Assembly: GCA_905216155.1 (NCBI GenBank)
Contig: CAJMSU010000005.1
Coordinates: 6,311-70,310, forward strand
Direction: 5' to 3'
Source of the DNA: an uncultured bacterium
GTDB lineage: Bacteria; Bacillota_I; Bacilli_A; RF39; UBA660
Length of the DNA: 64,000 nt
Shown in pieces: positions 1 to 8,578 of the stretch (position 1 is the first letter of the stretch; every line of letters starts with the position of its first letter). The notes beneath the pieces are model-generated. The model did no database searches, was not told where the DNA came from, and saw only the letters and a list, made by a program, of their open reading frames with translations. A program made the translations under genes and the position numbers.

Positions 1-378
1 TAAAACATTATCAATAAAAGAAACATCACAATAAAATTTATTATTATAATAATATATAGTAGCATCACTAGGTAAAATAAAATAATCATCTGTTTCAAAA
101 TAAATTTTATCATTCATATTAACAATTACTCGTAAATCAACAACATTTGAAAGTTCTACCTCTTCTAATCTAATAATATCTAAAAACATTCCAATATTTT
201 TATTAAGATAAACTTTAACTTTATAAAAACCTCGTAAATGTAATTTATTTTTATATACTTGCATAAAATCTTTCACAGTAAGAATAACATTATCTTTATC
301 TTTTAAATCCTCTTCATCCAAATAACTTCTATTAATAAAAACAAAAATATTATTTTTATCTATAACTTCTATTTTCAT
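1..378 (-). CDS. Hypothetical protein, 3' end cut off by the window edge
   Basis: An open frame runs from an ATG at 376-378 leftward off the window, giving at least 126 residues beginning MKIEVIDKNN. A GGTGA ribosome binding site precedes the ATG. The visible part is a soluble protein rich in Ile, Asp, Asn and Tyr with alternating hydrophobic residues that suggest beta strands; there is no signal peptide or membrane segment. It starts about 30 bases downstream of the engB stop and may share that transcript. I do not recognise the family. Confidence 0.7.
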   Translation of the reverse strand, partial: MKIEVIDKNNIFVFINRSYLDEEDLKDKDNVILTVKDFMQVYKNKLHLRGFYKVKVYLNKNIGMFLDIIRLEEVELSNVVDLRVIVNMNDKIYFETDDYFILPSDATIYYYNNKFYCDVSFIDNVL

Positions 379-409
379 ATATTCACCTATTTTAATATAT
401 GAAAAAAAC

Positions 410-1006
410 CTAAATAGTTTCTTCATCTATTAAGGTTTCAATCTTCTTTAATACCTCTTTAACACCCAGTTTAGTTTGACTAGAAAATACAACCAAGTCA
501 TCTCCTACTACTAAATCAAGTGTATCAAGTATTTCTTTTAAATTTTTCTGTTTCTTACTACCACCAACTTTATCAGCCTTAGTAGCAATAACAGTTACTG
601 GTAAATTATAATATTTTAAAAAGTTATACATTAATAAATCATCTTCTGTAGGTTTATGTCTAAAATCTATTAATAAAAATACTCTTTTTAATTCACTACG
701 TTTTTCTAAATAATCCTCAATCATCATACCAAACTTAGCCTGAGTTTTTTTATCAACAGCAGCATAACCATATCCAGGTACATCAATCAAATAAAATTCA
801 TTATTAACAGCATAAAAATTAAGTGTTTGTGTTTTTCCTGGCCTAGATGATGTATAAGCAAGATTTTTTCTAGATAAAATAGAATTAATAAAACTACTTT
901 TACCAACATTACTTCTACCAACTAATAAAAACTCTGGCTTACCCATATCTGGATACTGACTACGTCTAGTAGCTATTACCTCAAGATTAGCTTCTTTTAT
1001 TACCAT
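410..1006 (-). CDS. engB: Ribosome biogenesis GTP-binding protein EngB/YsxC
   Basis: A TrmE-Era-type GTPase of 198 aa, the usual EngB length, needed in bacteria for late assembly of the 50S ribosomal subunit. The G1 loop GRSNVGKS lies at residues 30-37, G3 DVPG at 75-78 and G4 TKAD at 142-145. The SRPGKTQT switch region typical of EngB is at about 54-61. The start codon follows an AAGGAGG site that overlaps the stop of the upstream nrnA gene (TAG at 1009-1011), so the two are probably translated from one message. Family assignment is firm. Confidence 0.96.
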   Translation of the reverse strand: MVIKEANLEVIATRRSQYPDMGKPEFLLVGRSNVGKSSFINSILSRKNLAYTSSRPGKTQTLNFYAVNNEFYLIDVPGYGYAAVDKKTQAKFGMMIEDYLEKRSELKRVFLLIDFRHKPTEDDLLMYNFLKYYNLPVTVIATKADKVGGSKKQKNLKEILDTLDLVVGDDLVVFSSQTKLGVKEVLKKIETLIDEETI

Positions 1007-1008
1007 AT

Positions 1009-1962
1009 CTAATCCTCCTTAATACTTTCTTTATATTCTAAAACTACTTTATCTAAATCATTGATTAAATCTGATGTATCAGAAAAACTCTTAAATCTAA
1101 CACCAGAAGCAAATTTATGACCTCCACCATTATACTTTTCTGCTACTGTATTGATAACAGGACCACGAGATCTAATTGATACTCTAATTTGCTTATTTTT
1201 AACATCTTCACATATAGTTGCCCATACTAAGAATTCATCAACAAAATTAAAATCATTTACCATATTACCAGCTGATGCAGAATCAACTCCAAATTCATTT
1301 ATAATATCATTAGTAATTTTAATATACGCAAAACCATTCTCAGTAACTGTCATATTTTGTTCAATATAACCATGAAATCTAACTTCACTTAAAGGTCTTA
1401 AATAAAGTTTTTCATATAAACTAGAAATATCAAACTTATAAGTAGCCAAATATTTAGATACAAGAGAAAAAGTTTCACTACTACAACTATCAAATAAAAA
1501 TCTATTAGAATCAGATACTAATCCAATAAAGAGTACCTCAGCAATACTTTTATTACATTTTAAATTAGTATTCAAAATAAGTCTCATAATTACTTCACAA
1601 GCTGATGATGCAAAATCTTCTATAAGTTCCAAATCACAATATTTCTCAACAAATGGATGATGATCTATTTTTATTCTATGCTTAAACTTAGAGATATCTG
1701 GAATATCAACTCTTTTTAAATCAGGAGTATCACAAGTTATCAATAAAGCATCATCAACATCTTCCATTTTATCTAAATGACCAATAAATGAAAATTTAGC
1801 ACTTCCAGTTCCAACAGCATAAACTTTTTTTTCAGGAAAAGTAAGCTTAATAGAGTCTCTTAATGCAATTTGACTAGATAAAGCATCAGGATCTGGACCT
1901 ATATGTCTAGCAATAACTATTGTGTCATATTTCTTTATTTCTTTAAATATTTTCTTATACAT
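1009..1962 (-). CDS. nrnA: DHH/DHHA1 phosphoesterase, NrnA-like nanoRNase / pAp phosphatase
   Basis: 317 aa with the DHH-family architecture. The N-terminal metal site RHIGPDPD is at residues 19-26, an Asp follows in LITCDTPD (about 75-81), and DHH is at 100-102. A C-terminal DHHA1 domain ends in GGGHKFASG (about 279-287). Relatives degrade 2-5 nt RNA oligonucleotides and dephosphorylate pAp; some members hydrolyse cyclic dinucleotides instead. There is no transmembrane, PAS or GGDEF part, so this is the soluble NrnA type rather than GdpP. It sits between ackA and engB with very short spacings. Confidence 0.9.
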   Translation of the reverse strand: MYKKIFKEIKKYDTIVIARHIGPDPDALSSQIALRDSIKLTFPEKKVYAVGTGSAKFSFIGHLDKMEDVDDALLITCDTPDLKRVDIPDISKFKHRIKIDHHPFVEKYCDLELIEDFASSACEVIMRLILNTNLKCNKSIAEVLFIGLVSDSNRFLFDSCSSETFSLVSKYLATYKFDISSLYEKLYLRPLSEVRFHGYIEQNMTVTENGFAYIKITNDIINEFGVDSASAGNMVNDFNFVDEFLVWATICEDVKNKQIRVSIRSRGPVINTVAEKYNGGGHKFASGVRFKSFSDTSDLINDLDKVVLEYKESIKED

Positions 1963-1971
1963 AATAATTTC

Positions 1972-3153
1972 CTATCTATTTATTATACTTAAAGTATCAC
2001 GTGCTATCATTAATTCCTCATCAGTAGGAATAACATAAACAGCTATCTTAGAATCATCAGTACTTATTTTTACAACTTCTCCTTGCTTATTATTCTTATC
2101 TAAATCAATTTTTACTCCAAGACATGATAATTCTTCACAAACAAGTCTTCTAATAGGAATACTATTTTCTCCAACACCAGCAGTAAATACAATTGTATCA
2201 GCACCACCTAATAGAACATAATATTGAGCAATATAATCAACTATTCTTCTAACATATTTATTACGAGCAATAATAGCTCTTTCATCACCTTCATCACACT
2301 TAGCTAAAATATCTCTCATATCACTACTGTATCCACTCATACCAAGAAGGCCACTGCATTTATTTAAATCATCAATAACCTCACCTGCGTTTTTACCTTC
2401 TTTTTCCATAACAAAAGGAATAATTGAAGGATCTACATCTCCAGAACGAGTTCCCATCATAATACCAGGAAGTGGTGTAAATCCCATAGTAGTATCTACA
2501 CATTTTCCATCCTTTATAGCACAAATACTTGCCCCACTACCTATATGACAACTAATAAGTCTATAATCATCTCTACCAAGTAATTTTCTTACACAACTAC
2601 TTATATATCTATGACTAGTTCCATGGAATCCATATTTACGAACACCATATTCACTATACCATTTATAAGGAACTGGATATAAATAAGTTTCCTTATCCAT
2701 AGTTTGATGAAAAGTTGTATCAAAAACACCAACCATACTAACATTAGGTAAAACTTCCTTAAAAGCTTTAATACCCAATATATTAGCTGGATTATGTAAA
2801 GGTGCATATTCCTTAAAATCTTCTATATCCTTAAGAACTTGATCATTAATTCTAACAGATTCCTTATATTTAGAAACACCTGTACCAATACGATGTCCAA
2901 CTCCATCTATTTCATCTAAAGACTTAATAATATTTAAATCAATTAATCTATCAAGTAACACCTTAACAGCATCAGTATGATCCTTTAATTCAATTTCTTC
3001 TTCAATCTTTTCACCATTATACTTTATTGTATAACAACTACCCTCAATACCAATTCTTTCAAATAAACCAGATGCAATTACACTTTCATCATCCATATTA
3101 AATAGACTAAATTTTAAAGAACTACTCCCTGCATTTATAGATATTATTTTCAT
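1972..3153 (-). CDS. ackA: Acetate kinase paralogue 1 (altered acyl-pocket motif)
   Basis: 393 aa, full-length acetate/propionate kinase (ASKHA fold): acyl phosphate + ADP <-> carboxylate + ATP. Visible features are the N-terminal NAGSSSLKF (about 7-15), FDTTFHQTM with the catalytic Asp, KYGFHGTSH, the catalytic His in CHIGSGAS, GTRSGD and a C-terminal TDEELMIARDT. The family signature HRVVHGG is changed to HRIGTGV at residues 87-93. The substrate-binding Arg stays, but the position equivalent to Val93 of the Methanosarcina enzyme is Gly. It is a paralogue of the gene at 3695-4882, which keeps the normal motif. Specificity may therefore be for acids larger than acetate (inference). No pta gene is visible nearby. 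Confidence 0.92.
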   Translation of the reverse strand: MKIISINAGSSSLKFSLFNMDDESVIASGLFERIGIEGSCYTIKYNGEKIEEEIELKDHTDAVKVLLDRLIDLNIIKSLDEIDGVGHRIGTGVSKYKESVRINDQVLKDIEDFKEYAPLHNPANILGIKAFKEVLPNVSMVGVFDTTFHQTMDKETYLYPVPYKWYSEYGVRKYGFHGTSHRYISSCVRKLLGRDDYRLISCHIGSGASICAIKDGKCVDTTMGFTPLPGIMMGTRSGDVDPSIIPFVMEKEGKNAGEVIDDLNKCSGLLGMSGYSSDMRDILAKCDEGDERAIIARNKYVRRIVDYIAQYYVLLGGADTIVFTAGVGENSIPIRRLVCEELSCLGVKIDLDKNNKQGEVVKISTDDSKIAVYVIPTDEELMIARDTLSIINR

Positions 3154-3216
3154 ATTCCTTACCTCTTTCCTAAATACTACTAATATTATACTATAAATTT
3201 AAAAATATTCAAAGGA

Positions 3217-3249
3217 AAGAAAAATATATAGCAAAATTTACTATATATT
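3217..3249 (-). terminator. Intrinsic terminator after the Hpt-like gene
   Basis: Nine-base-pair stem AATATATAG/CTATATATT with a 9-nt loop, followed on the minus strand by a T-rich tract. It overlaps the TAG stop of the 3241-3606 gene. A closely similar hairpin follows the decayed copy of that gene near 23.7 kb. Confidence 0.7.
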
Positions 3250-3606
3250 AAAATATTTTTCTATAACTTCCTGCATATCTTCTATTAAATTTATTAATTT
3301 ATTTATATTTTCTTTTATATAATTATAATCATTACCACGAGCCTTTTCTAAATAATAATCACTTACTGACTCTATTCTTCTAAAACCATAACATTCAGCA
3401 TCACTATGAATATTATATATCATCGTATTTATTAAATTATTATCATTACCATTTATCGCTTCAATTAACCTAATTATCTTTTTATTACTTGATAATAACC
3501 ATAATCTAAGCATCTCATTATAAGTATTAATATTAGTAAAATACTCTAAAGCAATATCTAAATTAATATTATTATTTTTAAGTATATTTATATCTTTTTT
3601 ATTCAT
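3241..3606 (-). CDS. Small helical protein resembling an Hpt domain
   Basis: 121 aa from an ATG at 3604-3606 behind a GTGAT ribosome binding site; a longer GTG frame to 3615 would start inside that site. The protein is helical, with a central IHSDAECYGFRRIES and a following YLEKARGNDYNYI. This resembles the phosphorylatable-His helix and the next helix of histidine phosphotransfer (Hpt) domains, although the Lys usually three residues after the His and the flanking spacing are not standard. It sits between two acetate kinase genes, and no response regulator is nearby. The 3' end of a second copy survives as a relic at 23724-23803. The role is unknown and the Hpt assignment is tentative. Confidence 0.6.
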   Translation of the reverse strand: MNKKDINILKNNNINLDIALEYFTNINTYNEMLRLWLLSSNKKIIRLIEAINGNDNNLINTMIYNIHSDAECYGFRRIESVSDYYLEKARGNDYNYIKENINKLINLIEDMQEVIEKYFNI

Positions 3607-3694
3607 ATTTATCACAACCCATCAAGAATTGATTATAAGCTTAAATAAAAAATAAGTAAACTACTTTTATACATAATTCACTTACTTTACACAC

Positions 3695-4882
3695 TTACTG
3701 ACAAATATTAAATGTATCACGTGCTATCATTAATTCTTCATCTGTTGCTAAAACATATACAGGTATTTTAGAATCTTCCTTTGTAATAATTCCTTCTTTT
3801 CCTTTTCTAACAATAGTTTCCTTATTTTTTTCATCATCTAATAAAATACCTAATGGATAAAGTTTTCTTAAAACTTCTCCTCTTATAATATCATCATTTT
3901 CTCCACCACCTGCTGTAAAGCAAATAGCATCAACCTTACCACCTAATTTAACATAATATTTTGCAATATAATCAACAATTTTATTAGTATACATCTCAAT
4001 TGCTAATGAAGCCTTAACCTCTTTTGCATCAAATGCACGATCTATATCACGTAAATCACTCATACCAGCAATTCCTTCTAAACCACTGCATTTATTTAAT
4101 TTATTATCAATCCACTCAATAGTTCTCTCTTCCTTTTTCATTATATAATTAATTATAGAATAATCAATATCACCAGAACGAGTTCCCATCATAATACCAG
4201 CATTAGGTGTAAATCCCATAGAAGTATCAATACAAATACCATTTTTAATAGCAGATATACTAGCACCACTACCTATATGACAAATAATTAAATTAGCTTT
4301 TTTACCTAAAATATCATTCATCTTTTCAGAAATAAATTTATGACTTAAGCCATGAAAACCATATTTTCTAACATCATACTTTACATACCACTCATATGGT
4401 ACTGGATATAAATAAGTTGCCTCATCCATAGTTTGATGAAAAGCAGTATCAAAACAAGCTACCATCTTAGCATTTGGAATACTTTCCTTAAATGCATATA
4501 TTCCCTTTAATGCAGCAGGATTGTGTAATGGTGCTAAATCAGAAATAGATTCTATTTCTAATAAAACACGATCATTTATCTCAACACTTTTTGAATATTT
4601 GTTACCACCATGAACAACTCTATGTCCAACAGCTTCAATTTCATCCAAACTATTAACAATATGATTATCAAGTAATTGCTTCAACAGTAAATTAACAGCA
4701 TCTTTATGATCCTTTAATGGAACTAATCCAGCTATCTTCTTATCATTAACACGAATACTATATCCAGATCCTTCCAAACCAATTCTTTCATACATTCCCT
4801 TAGTAATTAACTTTTCCTCTGGCATTTCATATAACCTAAATTTTAAAGTAGAACTACCAGCATTTACTGACAATAATTTCAT
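3695..4882 (-). CDS. ackA: Acetate kinase paralogue 2 (canonical motifs)
   Basis: 395 aa with all acetate kinase signatures: NAGSSTLKF near the N-terminus, GHRVVHGG with the substrate Arg and acetate-pocket Val, FDTAFHQTMD with the catalytic Asp, CHIGSGAS with the catalytic His, GTRSGD, FTAGGGEN and the C-terminal ATDEELMIARDT. It converts acetyl phosphate and ADP to acetate and ATP in fermentative ATP production, or runs in reverse. A GAGGGAT site precedes the ATG. It is the better candidate of the two paralogues for the true acetate kinase. Both copies share the unusual CHIGSGAS sequence, which suggests duplication within the lineage. Confidence 0.95.
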   Translation of the reverse strand: MKLLSVNAGSSTLKFRLYEMPEEKLITKGMYERIGLEGSGYSIRVNDKKIAGLVPLKDHKDAVNLLLKQLLDNHIVNSLDEIEAVGHRVVHGGNKYSKSVEINDRVLLEIESISDLAPLHNPAALKGIYAFKESIPNAKMVACFDTAFHQTMDEATYLYPVPYEWYVKYDVRKYGFHGLSHKFISEKMNDILGKKANLIICHIGSGASISAIKNGICIDTSMGFTPNAGIMMGTRSGDIDYSIINYIMKKEERTIEWIDNKLNKCSGLEGIAGMSDLRDIDRAFDAKEVKASLAIEMYTNKIVDYIAKYYVKLGGKVDAICFTAGGGENDDIIRGEVLRKLYPLGILLDDEKNKETIVRKGKEGIITKEDSKIPVYVLATDEELMIARDTFNICQ

Positions 4883-4952
4883 ATTTATCCCTCACTTTAT
4901 AAAAATAGATTAACAAAGGAGTATAAATTTGTCAATTATTTTTTTAAAGCAC

Positions 4953-4979
4953 AAAAAAGATAGGAAATTCCTATCTTTT
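4953..4979 (-). terminator. Intrinsic terminator of the SASP gene
   Basis: Perfect 10-bp stem AAAAGATAGG/CCTATCTTTT with a 5-nt loop, followed by a T run on the minus strand, 25 bases beyond the SASP stop codon. Confidence 0.85.
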
Positions 4980-5003
4980 AAGCTATATTATAAGCTATAT
5001 TAC

Positions 5004-5222
5004 TTATTTATTATTATAGCTTCCACTTACTTGATTTAATCCATTTTGAACTAAGCGTCTAGTAATTTCACCACCAACACTACCGTTAGCACGACTAGTT
5101 GCATCTGGTCCTAAATTAACACCAAATTCATTAGCTATTTCATATTTCATTTTATCAATAGCTTGTTTAGCTCCTGGAACTCTCATTTTCATTGAAGAAT
5201 TATTTGAGTTATTGCTGTTCAT
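5004..5222 (-). CDS. Alpha/beta-type small acid-soluble spore protein (SASP)
   Basis: 72 aa with the diagnostic alpha/beta-SASP core: [23 protein letters not shown] is the first conserved block (given here by its leading residues) and GGEITRRLV the second. These proteins coat and protect DNA in dormant endospores and are cut by the GPR protease at the Glu in the first block during germination. The N-terminus is Asn/Ser-rich. A perfect AGGAGGTGA site precedes the ATG, and a strong terminator follows, so it is monocistronic. Expression in the forespore under sigma-G is expected from the family, but I could not pick out a convincing sigma-G promoter. This gene is the firmest evidence for sporulation here. 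Confidence 0.95.
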   Translation of the reverse strand: MNSNNSNNSSMKMRVPGAKQAIDKMKYEIANEFGVNLGPDATSRANGSVGGEITRRLVQNGLNQVSGSYNNK

Positions 5223-5293
5223 TGTGTTTCACCTCCTATACACTAATAGGTTGTGAATTTTTTAATATTTAATACATACATTGTACTGGAAAT

Positions 5294-6481
5294 TTATAGC
5301 AAATTACTAAATTCATCTTCCAAATCATTTGAAATTTTAATTGTGTAAACATTATCAACTGCATCATCAATCATTAAAGAATAATCAAACTTTGCCTCTT
5401 CTTTTAATGAAGTATCAATACTAGGATTAATAACTGGATGTTTAGGAACAAATACAGTACAACAATCTTCATATGGTAATATACTTGTCTCATAAGTATC
5501 AATTTTTTTAGCTATATCTATTATTTCTAATTTATCTAAACATGCTACTGGTCTAATTACAGGCATATTAGTAACACTATTAATAACATTCATACTAGTT
5601 AAAGTTTGAGATGCTACTTGACCAATTGATTCACCATTAATAATTGCATAAGCATGATTTTTAATAGCAAGTTTTTCCGTAATACGATACATCATTCTAC
5701 GCATAATAGTAATACAATAACTAGGATGACAATTTTTATAAATTTCTTCTTGTATTTTTGTAAAATTAACTATATGTAAATTTATCTCACTACCATAAAG
5801 AGCTATTTTTTTGCATAAATTAATTACTTTATATCTAGCATCCAAACTAGTATGTGGAATAGCCTCAAAATAAACAGCATCTATTTTAACACCACGTTTC
5901 ATTGCTAAATAACCAGCAACAGGAGAATCAATTCCACCACTAAGCATAAGCATTCCTTTAGGTTGAGTACCAACAGGATAACCACCACTACCTTTATAAC
6001 TGTTTAAATATATGTAAGTATTACCCTCTCTAATTTCAACCTTAACTAGTAGTTCAGGATTATGTACATCAACACTAATATTATCAATATTTTTTAAAAT
6101 ATTAGAACCAAGTATCTTAACCATATCTTGACTATGTACTGAAAAAGATTTATCACTTCTTTTAACTTCTACTTTAAAAGTTTTAAAACTAACATTTTTT
6201 AAAATATTAACAACTTCCTCAATAATACTATCTTTATTAGTATCTACAACATAAGCAATATGATACGTATGTATACCAAAAATCTTATCAATTTTTTCTT
6301 TTATCTCATCAAGTTTTTCCTCATCAAAAAAAATATACATATGTGCTCTATCTTTCTTTATAGAAACATCATAATTTTTTAAAGAATTTTTAACATTATT
6401 ATATAAAGTATTAATAAAAAAGTTCCTATTTCCCTTCTTAGTACTAAGTTCTCCATATTTAATTAATATAATTCTATTCAT
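5294..6481 (-). CDS. thiI: tRNA 4-thiouridine synthetase ThiI
   Basis: 395 aa from the ATG at 6479-6481, chosen because a GGATGTGAT site sits just upstream; an in-frame ATG at 6496 has no ribosome binding site. Architecture: N-terminal ferredoxin-like region plus THUMP (about 1-165), then an adenylating PP-loop domain with SGGIDSP near residue 180. The enzyme activates U8 of tRNA for sulfur transfer and in many bacteria also feeds thiazole synthesis. The rhodanese domain of the E. coli enzyme is absent, as is usual in Firmicutes, where a partner cysteine desulfurase supplies sulfur. None is encoded in the window. Confidence 0.95.
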   Translation of the reverse strand: MNRIILIKYGELSTKKGNRNFFINTLYNNVKNSLKNYDVSIKKDRAHMYIFFDEEKLDEIKEKIDKIFGIHTYHIAYVVDTNKDSIIEEVVNILKNVSFKTFKVEVKRSDKSFSVHSQDMVKILGSNILKNIDNISVDVHNPELLVKVEIREGNTYIYLNSYKGSGGYPVGTQPKGMLMLSGGIDSPVAGYLAMKRGVKIDAVYFEAIPHTSLDARYKVINLCKKIALYGSEINLHIVNFTKIQEEIYKNCHPSYCITIMRRMMYRITEKLAIKNHAYAIINGESIGQVASQTLTSMNVINSVTNMPVIRPVACLDKLEIIDIAKKIDTYETSILPYEDCCTVFVPKHPVINPSIDTSLKEEAKFDYSLMIDDAVDNVYTIKISNDLEDEFSNLL

Positions 6482-6513
6482 ATATATCACATCCATTACT
6501 GACTTATTTTATC

Positions 6514-6545
6514 AAAAAAAAGTATATAAATCAATTTATATACTT
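6514..6545 (-). terminator. Intrinsic terminator of ezrA
   Basis: Perfect 11-bp stem AAGTATATAAA/TTTATATACTT with a TTGA loop and eight T residues after it on the minus strand, directly behind the ezrA stop. Confidence 0.88.
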
Positions 6546-6550
6546 AAAAA

Positions 6551-8260
6551 TTATTCATCATAAACAGCAAGTAATTTTTGATATATATCCTCATCTGCTA
6601 TAGAAGTAGACTTAATAGATATATCAAGTGCCTTTTTATATTCACCCTTAAAAAATAATTCAACTGCATCATCAAGTCCAGCATCTACTTCATCATAATA
6701 AAGTCTATATCTATTACCATAAACAATTGCTTTTTCAGCAAGTTGAGCAGTTTTTATCATTTCATTTGTTGTATTATAAAGTTTTAAAACCAAATCTCTT
6801 GCTGTATCAACTCTAGTATTTAAAGTATCAATTACAATTGGTTTTTTTTCTAATTCCTTTATAACCTCAACTATAGCTTCATTAGCCTCTGATAATTGTA
6901 CAAAATAATTATCAGTAATAATTGGTAATTTATATTCTCTCATTCTTTCTTTACATCTTTTTAAGAAACTTTGAATTTCATCCAATTGTTCACGAGCACG
7001 CTCTTCATCATCATGCATATTACCAAGTGATTTTAAAGCAACATCCAATTCATCTTCCATAACTTTTAATCTATTAATTAGATCTTCTATTTCTTTATGA
7101 AGAATAGAATAAGGAGTAGATTTAGTATCTACCTTAGATAAAAGTTTTTTATAATCATCATTTATAACCACTAAAATTTTATTTACTTCATGAATAGTAT
7201 TTACATCTTCTTCATTTAAATCATACATACTCTTAATTTCATCTAATTTATTATATATATCTTCAACAACTTTATTAGTTTTAGCTATCTTCTTAGAAAA
7301 ATCATATTCCATCTCTTCATATACTTTTCTAGATAATCTCTCTTTTTCAAAATCTACAAATAAAGAATCTAAATATTCAAGCATAGTTTTAAGTTCAAAC
7401 ATACAATCTTCCAAATTTAAAACTTTTATTTTATCTAATATATTATCAATATTTTTTTGAGACTCTTCCAAATTATATTCAATATTCAAATAATCAAGAG
7501 GAAATCCCTCTTTTACCATCTCATCATATGTTTCTTTTATCTCTTTAATCCTAGAAGGAATCAATTGCTTAGACATTAAAAGTAAATCTGGTACTTCATT
7601 AACAACAATACTCATATGTTCAATCATAGTATCAAGAGCCTTAACTATATGAACTACCTCATTATAATCATTTTCTTCCATTACTTTTTCAAAGTCTAAA
7701 AATCTCTTTTCTATATTTTCAAGTTGTAAAGAAACAGCTTCTTGCATATCATCATACATATTTTTATGCTCATTAAATTCACGATTTAATTCTCTATATT
7801 TAGTTTTTAACTTTATAACTATATTTCTATACTTTTCTTCACTAAGAGTAATCTCTTTTATTTCATCTAATAAAGTATCAGCCTCTTCTCGAGCCTTATA
7901 GATTTCAAACTCTGTTTTAGCAATTCTATAAACACAAGTTTTATAATCTCTCTTATCAACATATAAATCCAAATCAAGTAACATATCATTAATTAAAGTT
8001 AACTGATTTTCTTTAATAGAAATAAATTTATCATTCCAAGCATTATACTTTTCTTCCATCTTATCATTTTTAATAATTGGTTCAACTTTAGAAAGTTCAA
8101 GAAAAACAGGTGTTGATGCTACCATATTTTTTTGTACTTCCAAATTATCTATTTTCTTCTTATAACTATTTTTTATAGCTTTTCTAATAAAATGAAGTGA
8201 TACAAAAACTATTATAATAATTAATACAATAACTGATCCAATAATTAACCATAGTCCCAT
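6551..8260 (-). CDS. ezrA: Septation ring formation regulator EzrA
   Basis: 569 aa from the ATG at 8258-8260, which is preceded by AGAGGTGA at ideal spacing; a longer reading to 8281 would put the site inside the gene. One N-terminal transmembrane segment (about residues 3-25, LWLIIGSVIVLIIIIVFVS) is followed by a basic patch and a long, almost wholly helical spectrin-like region ending near the C-terminus. EzrA is an FtsZ-associated membrane protein of Firmicutes that restrains Z-ring assembly away from midcell and takes part in divisome function. It is divergent from rpsD, as in Bacillus, where ezrA and rpsD are near neighbours. Confidence 0.92.
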   Translation of the reverse strand: MGLWLIIGSVIVLIIIIVFVSLHFIRKAIKNSYKKKIDNLEVQKNMVASTPVFLELSKVEPIIKNDKMEEKYNAWNDKFISIKENQLTLINDMLLDLDLYVDKRDYKTCVYRIAKTEFEIYKAREEADTLLDEIKEITLSEEKYRNIVIKLKTKYRELNREFNEHKNMYDDMQEAVSLQLENIEKRFLDFEKVMEENDYNEVVHIVKALDTMIEHMSIVVNEVPDLLLMSKQLIPSRIKEIKETYDEMVKEGFPLDYLNIEYNLEESQKNIDNILDKIKVLNLEDCMFELKTMLEYLDSLFVDFEKERLSRKVYEEMEYDFSKKIAKTNKVVEDIYNKLDEIKSMYDLNEEDVNTIHEVNKILVVINDDYKKLLSKVDTKSTPYSILHKEIEDLINRLKVMEDELDVALKSLGNMHDDEERAREQLDEIQSFLKRCKERMREYKLPIITDNYFVQLSEANEAIVEVIKELEKKPIVIDTLNTRVDTARDLVLKLYNTTNEMIKTAQLAEKAIVYGNRYRLYYDEVDAGLDDAVELFFKGEYKKALDISIKSTSIADEDIYQKLLAVYDE

Positions 8261-8380
8261 ATAATTCACCTCTATTTTCATACTACCTATATTTTAACAC
8301 AATTAATAGACATTTTTCTACAAATTTAAAAAATTTCTGATATATACTAAATCAATCAATGTCTGTTATCCAATAAAATC

Positions 8381-8409
8381 TTGACATATCAACAAATTTG
8401 CAATATAAT
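8381..8409 (+). promoter_or_regulatory. Consensus promoter of rpsD
   Basis: TTGACA at 8381-8386 and TATAAT at 8404-8409 with a 17-base spacer: a perfect sigma-A-type promoter, as expected for a ribosomal protein gene. Confidence 0.9.
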
Positions 8410-8415
8410 TAGAAA

Positions 8416-8578
8416 TGCAATTCACTTGAAACAGCAGATTTAGAATATTTTAATGTGTTTTTCGAGTTATATAATTGAGTAACTATTGCTGTTTACGCGA
8501 AAAAATAAGAAAAACTCCCTAAAATATGACTAAATTACTCCAGTGAAATGTATAATTTATAGAAAGGAGATTTTATTT
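8416..8578 (+). promoter_or_regulatory. Structured rpsD leader, probable S4 autoregulatory element
   Basis: About 165 untranslated bases separate the promoter from rpsD. They can form nested helices: TTCACT at 8421-8426 with AGTGAA at 8542-8547 as the outer stem, AAACAGCA at 8429-8436 with TGCTGTTT at 8487-8494, and an inner AGTTA/TAACT hairpin. Bacillus S4 is known to repress its own mRNA by binding a leader structure. That this leader does the same is an inference from position and foldability. Confidence 0.6.

Noticed and set aside
3616..3694. Terminator after ackA paralogue 2
   Set aside because: Several overlapping AAGTAA/TTTACTT pairings with a T run exist, but no single convincing stem.
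5223..5293. Sigma-G promoter for the SASP gene
   Set aside because: No pair of elements close to the sigma-G consensus with correct spacing could be picked out.
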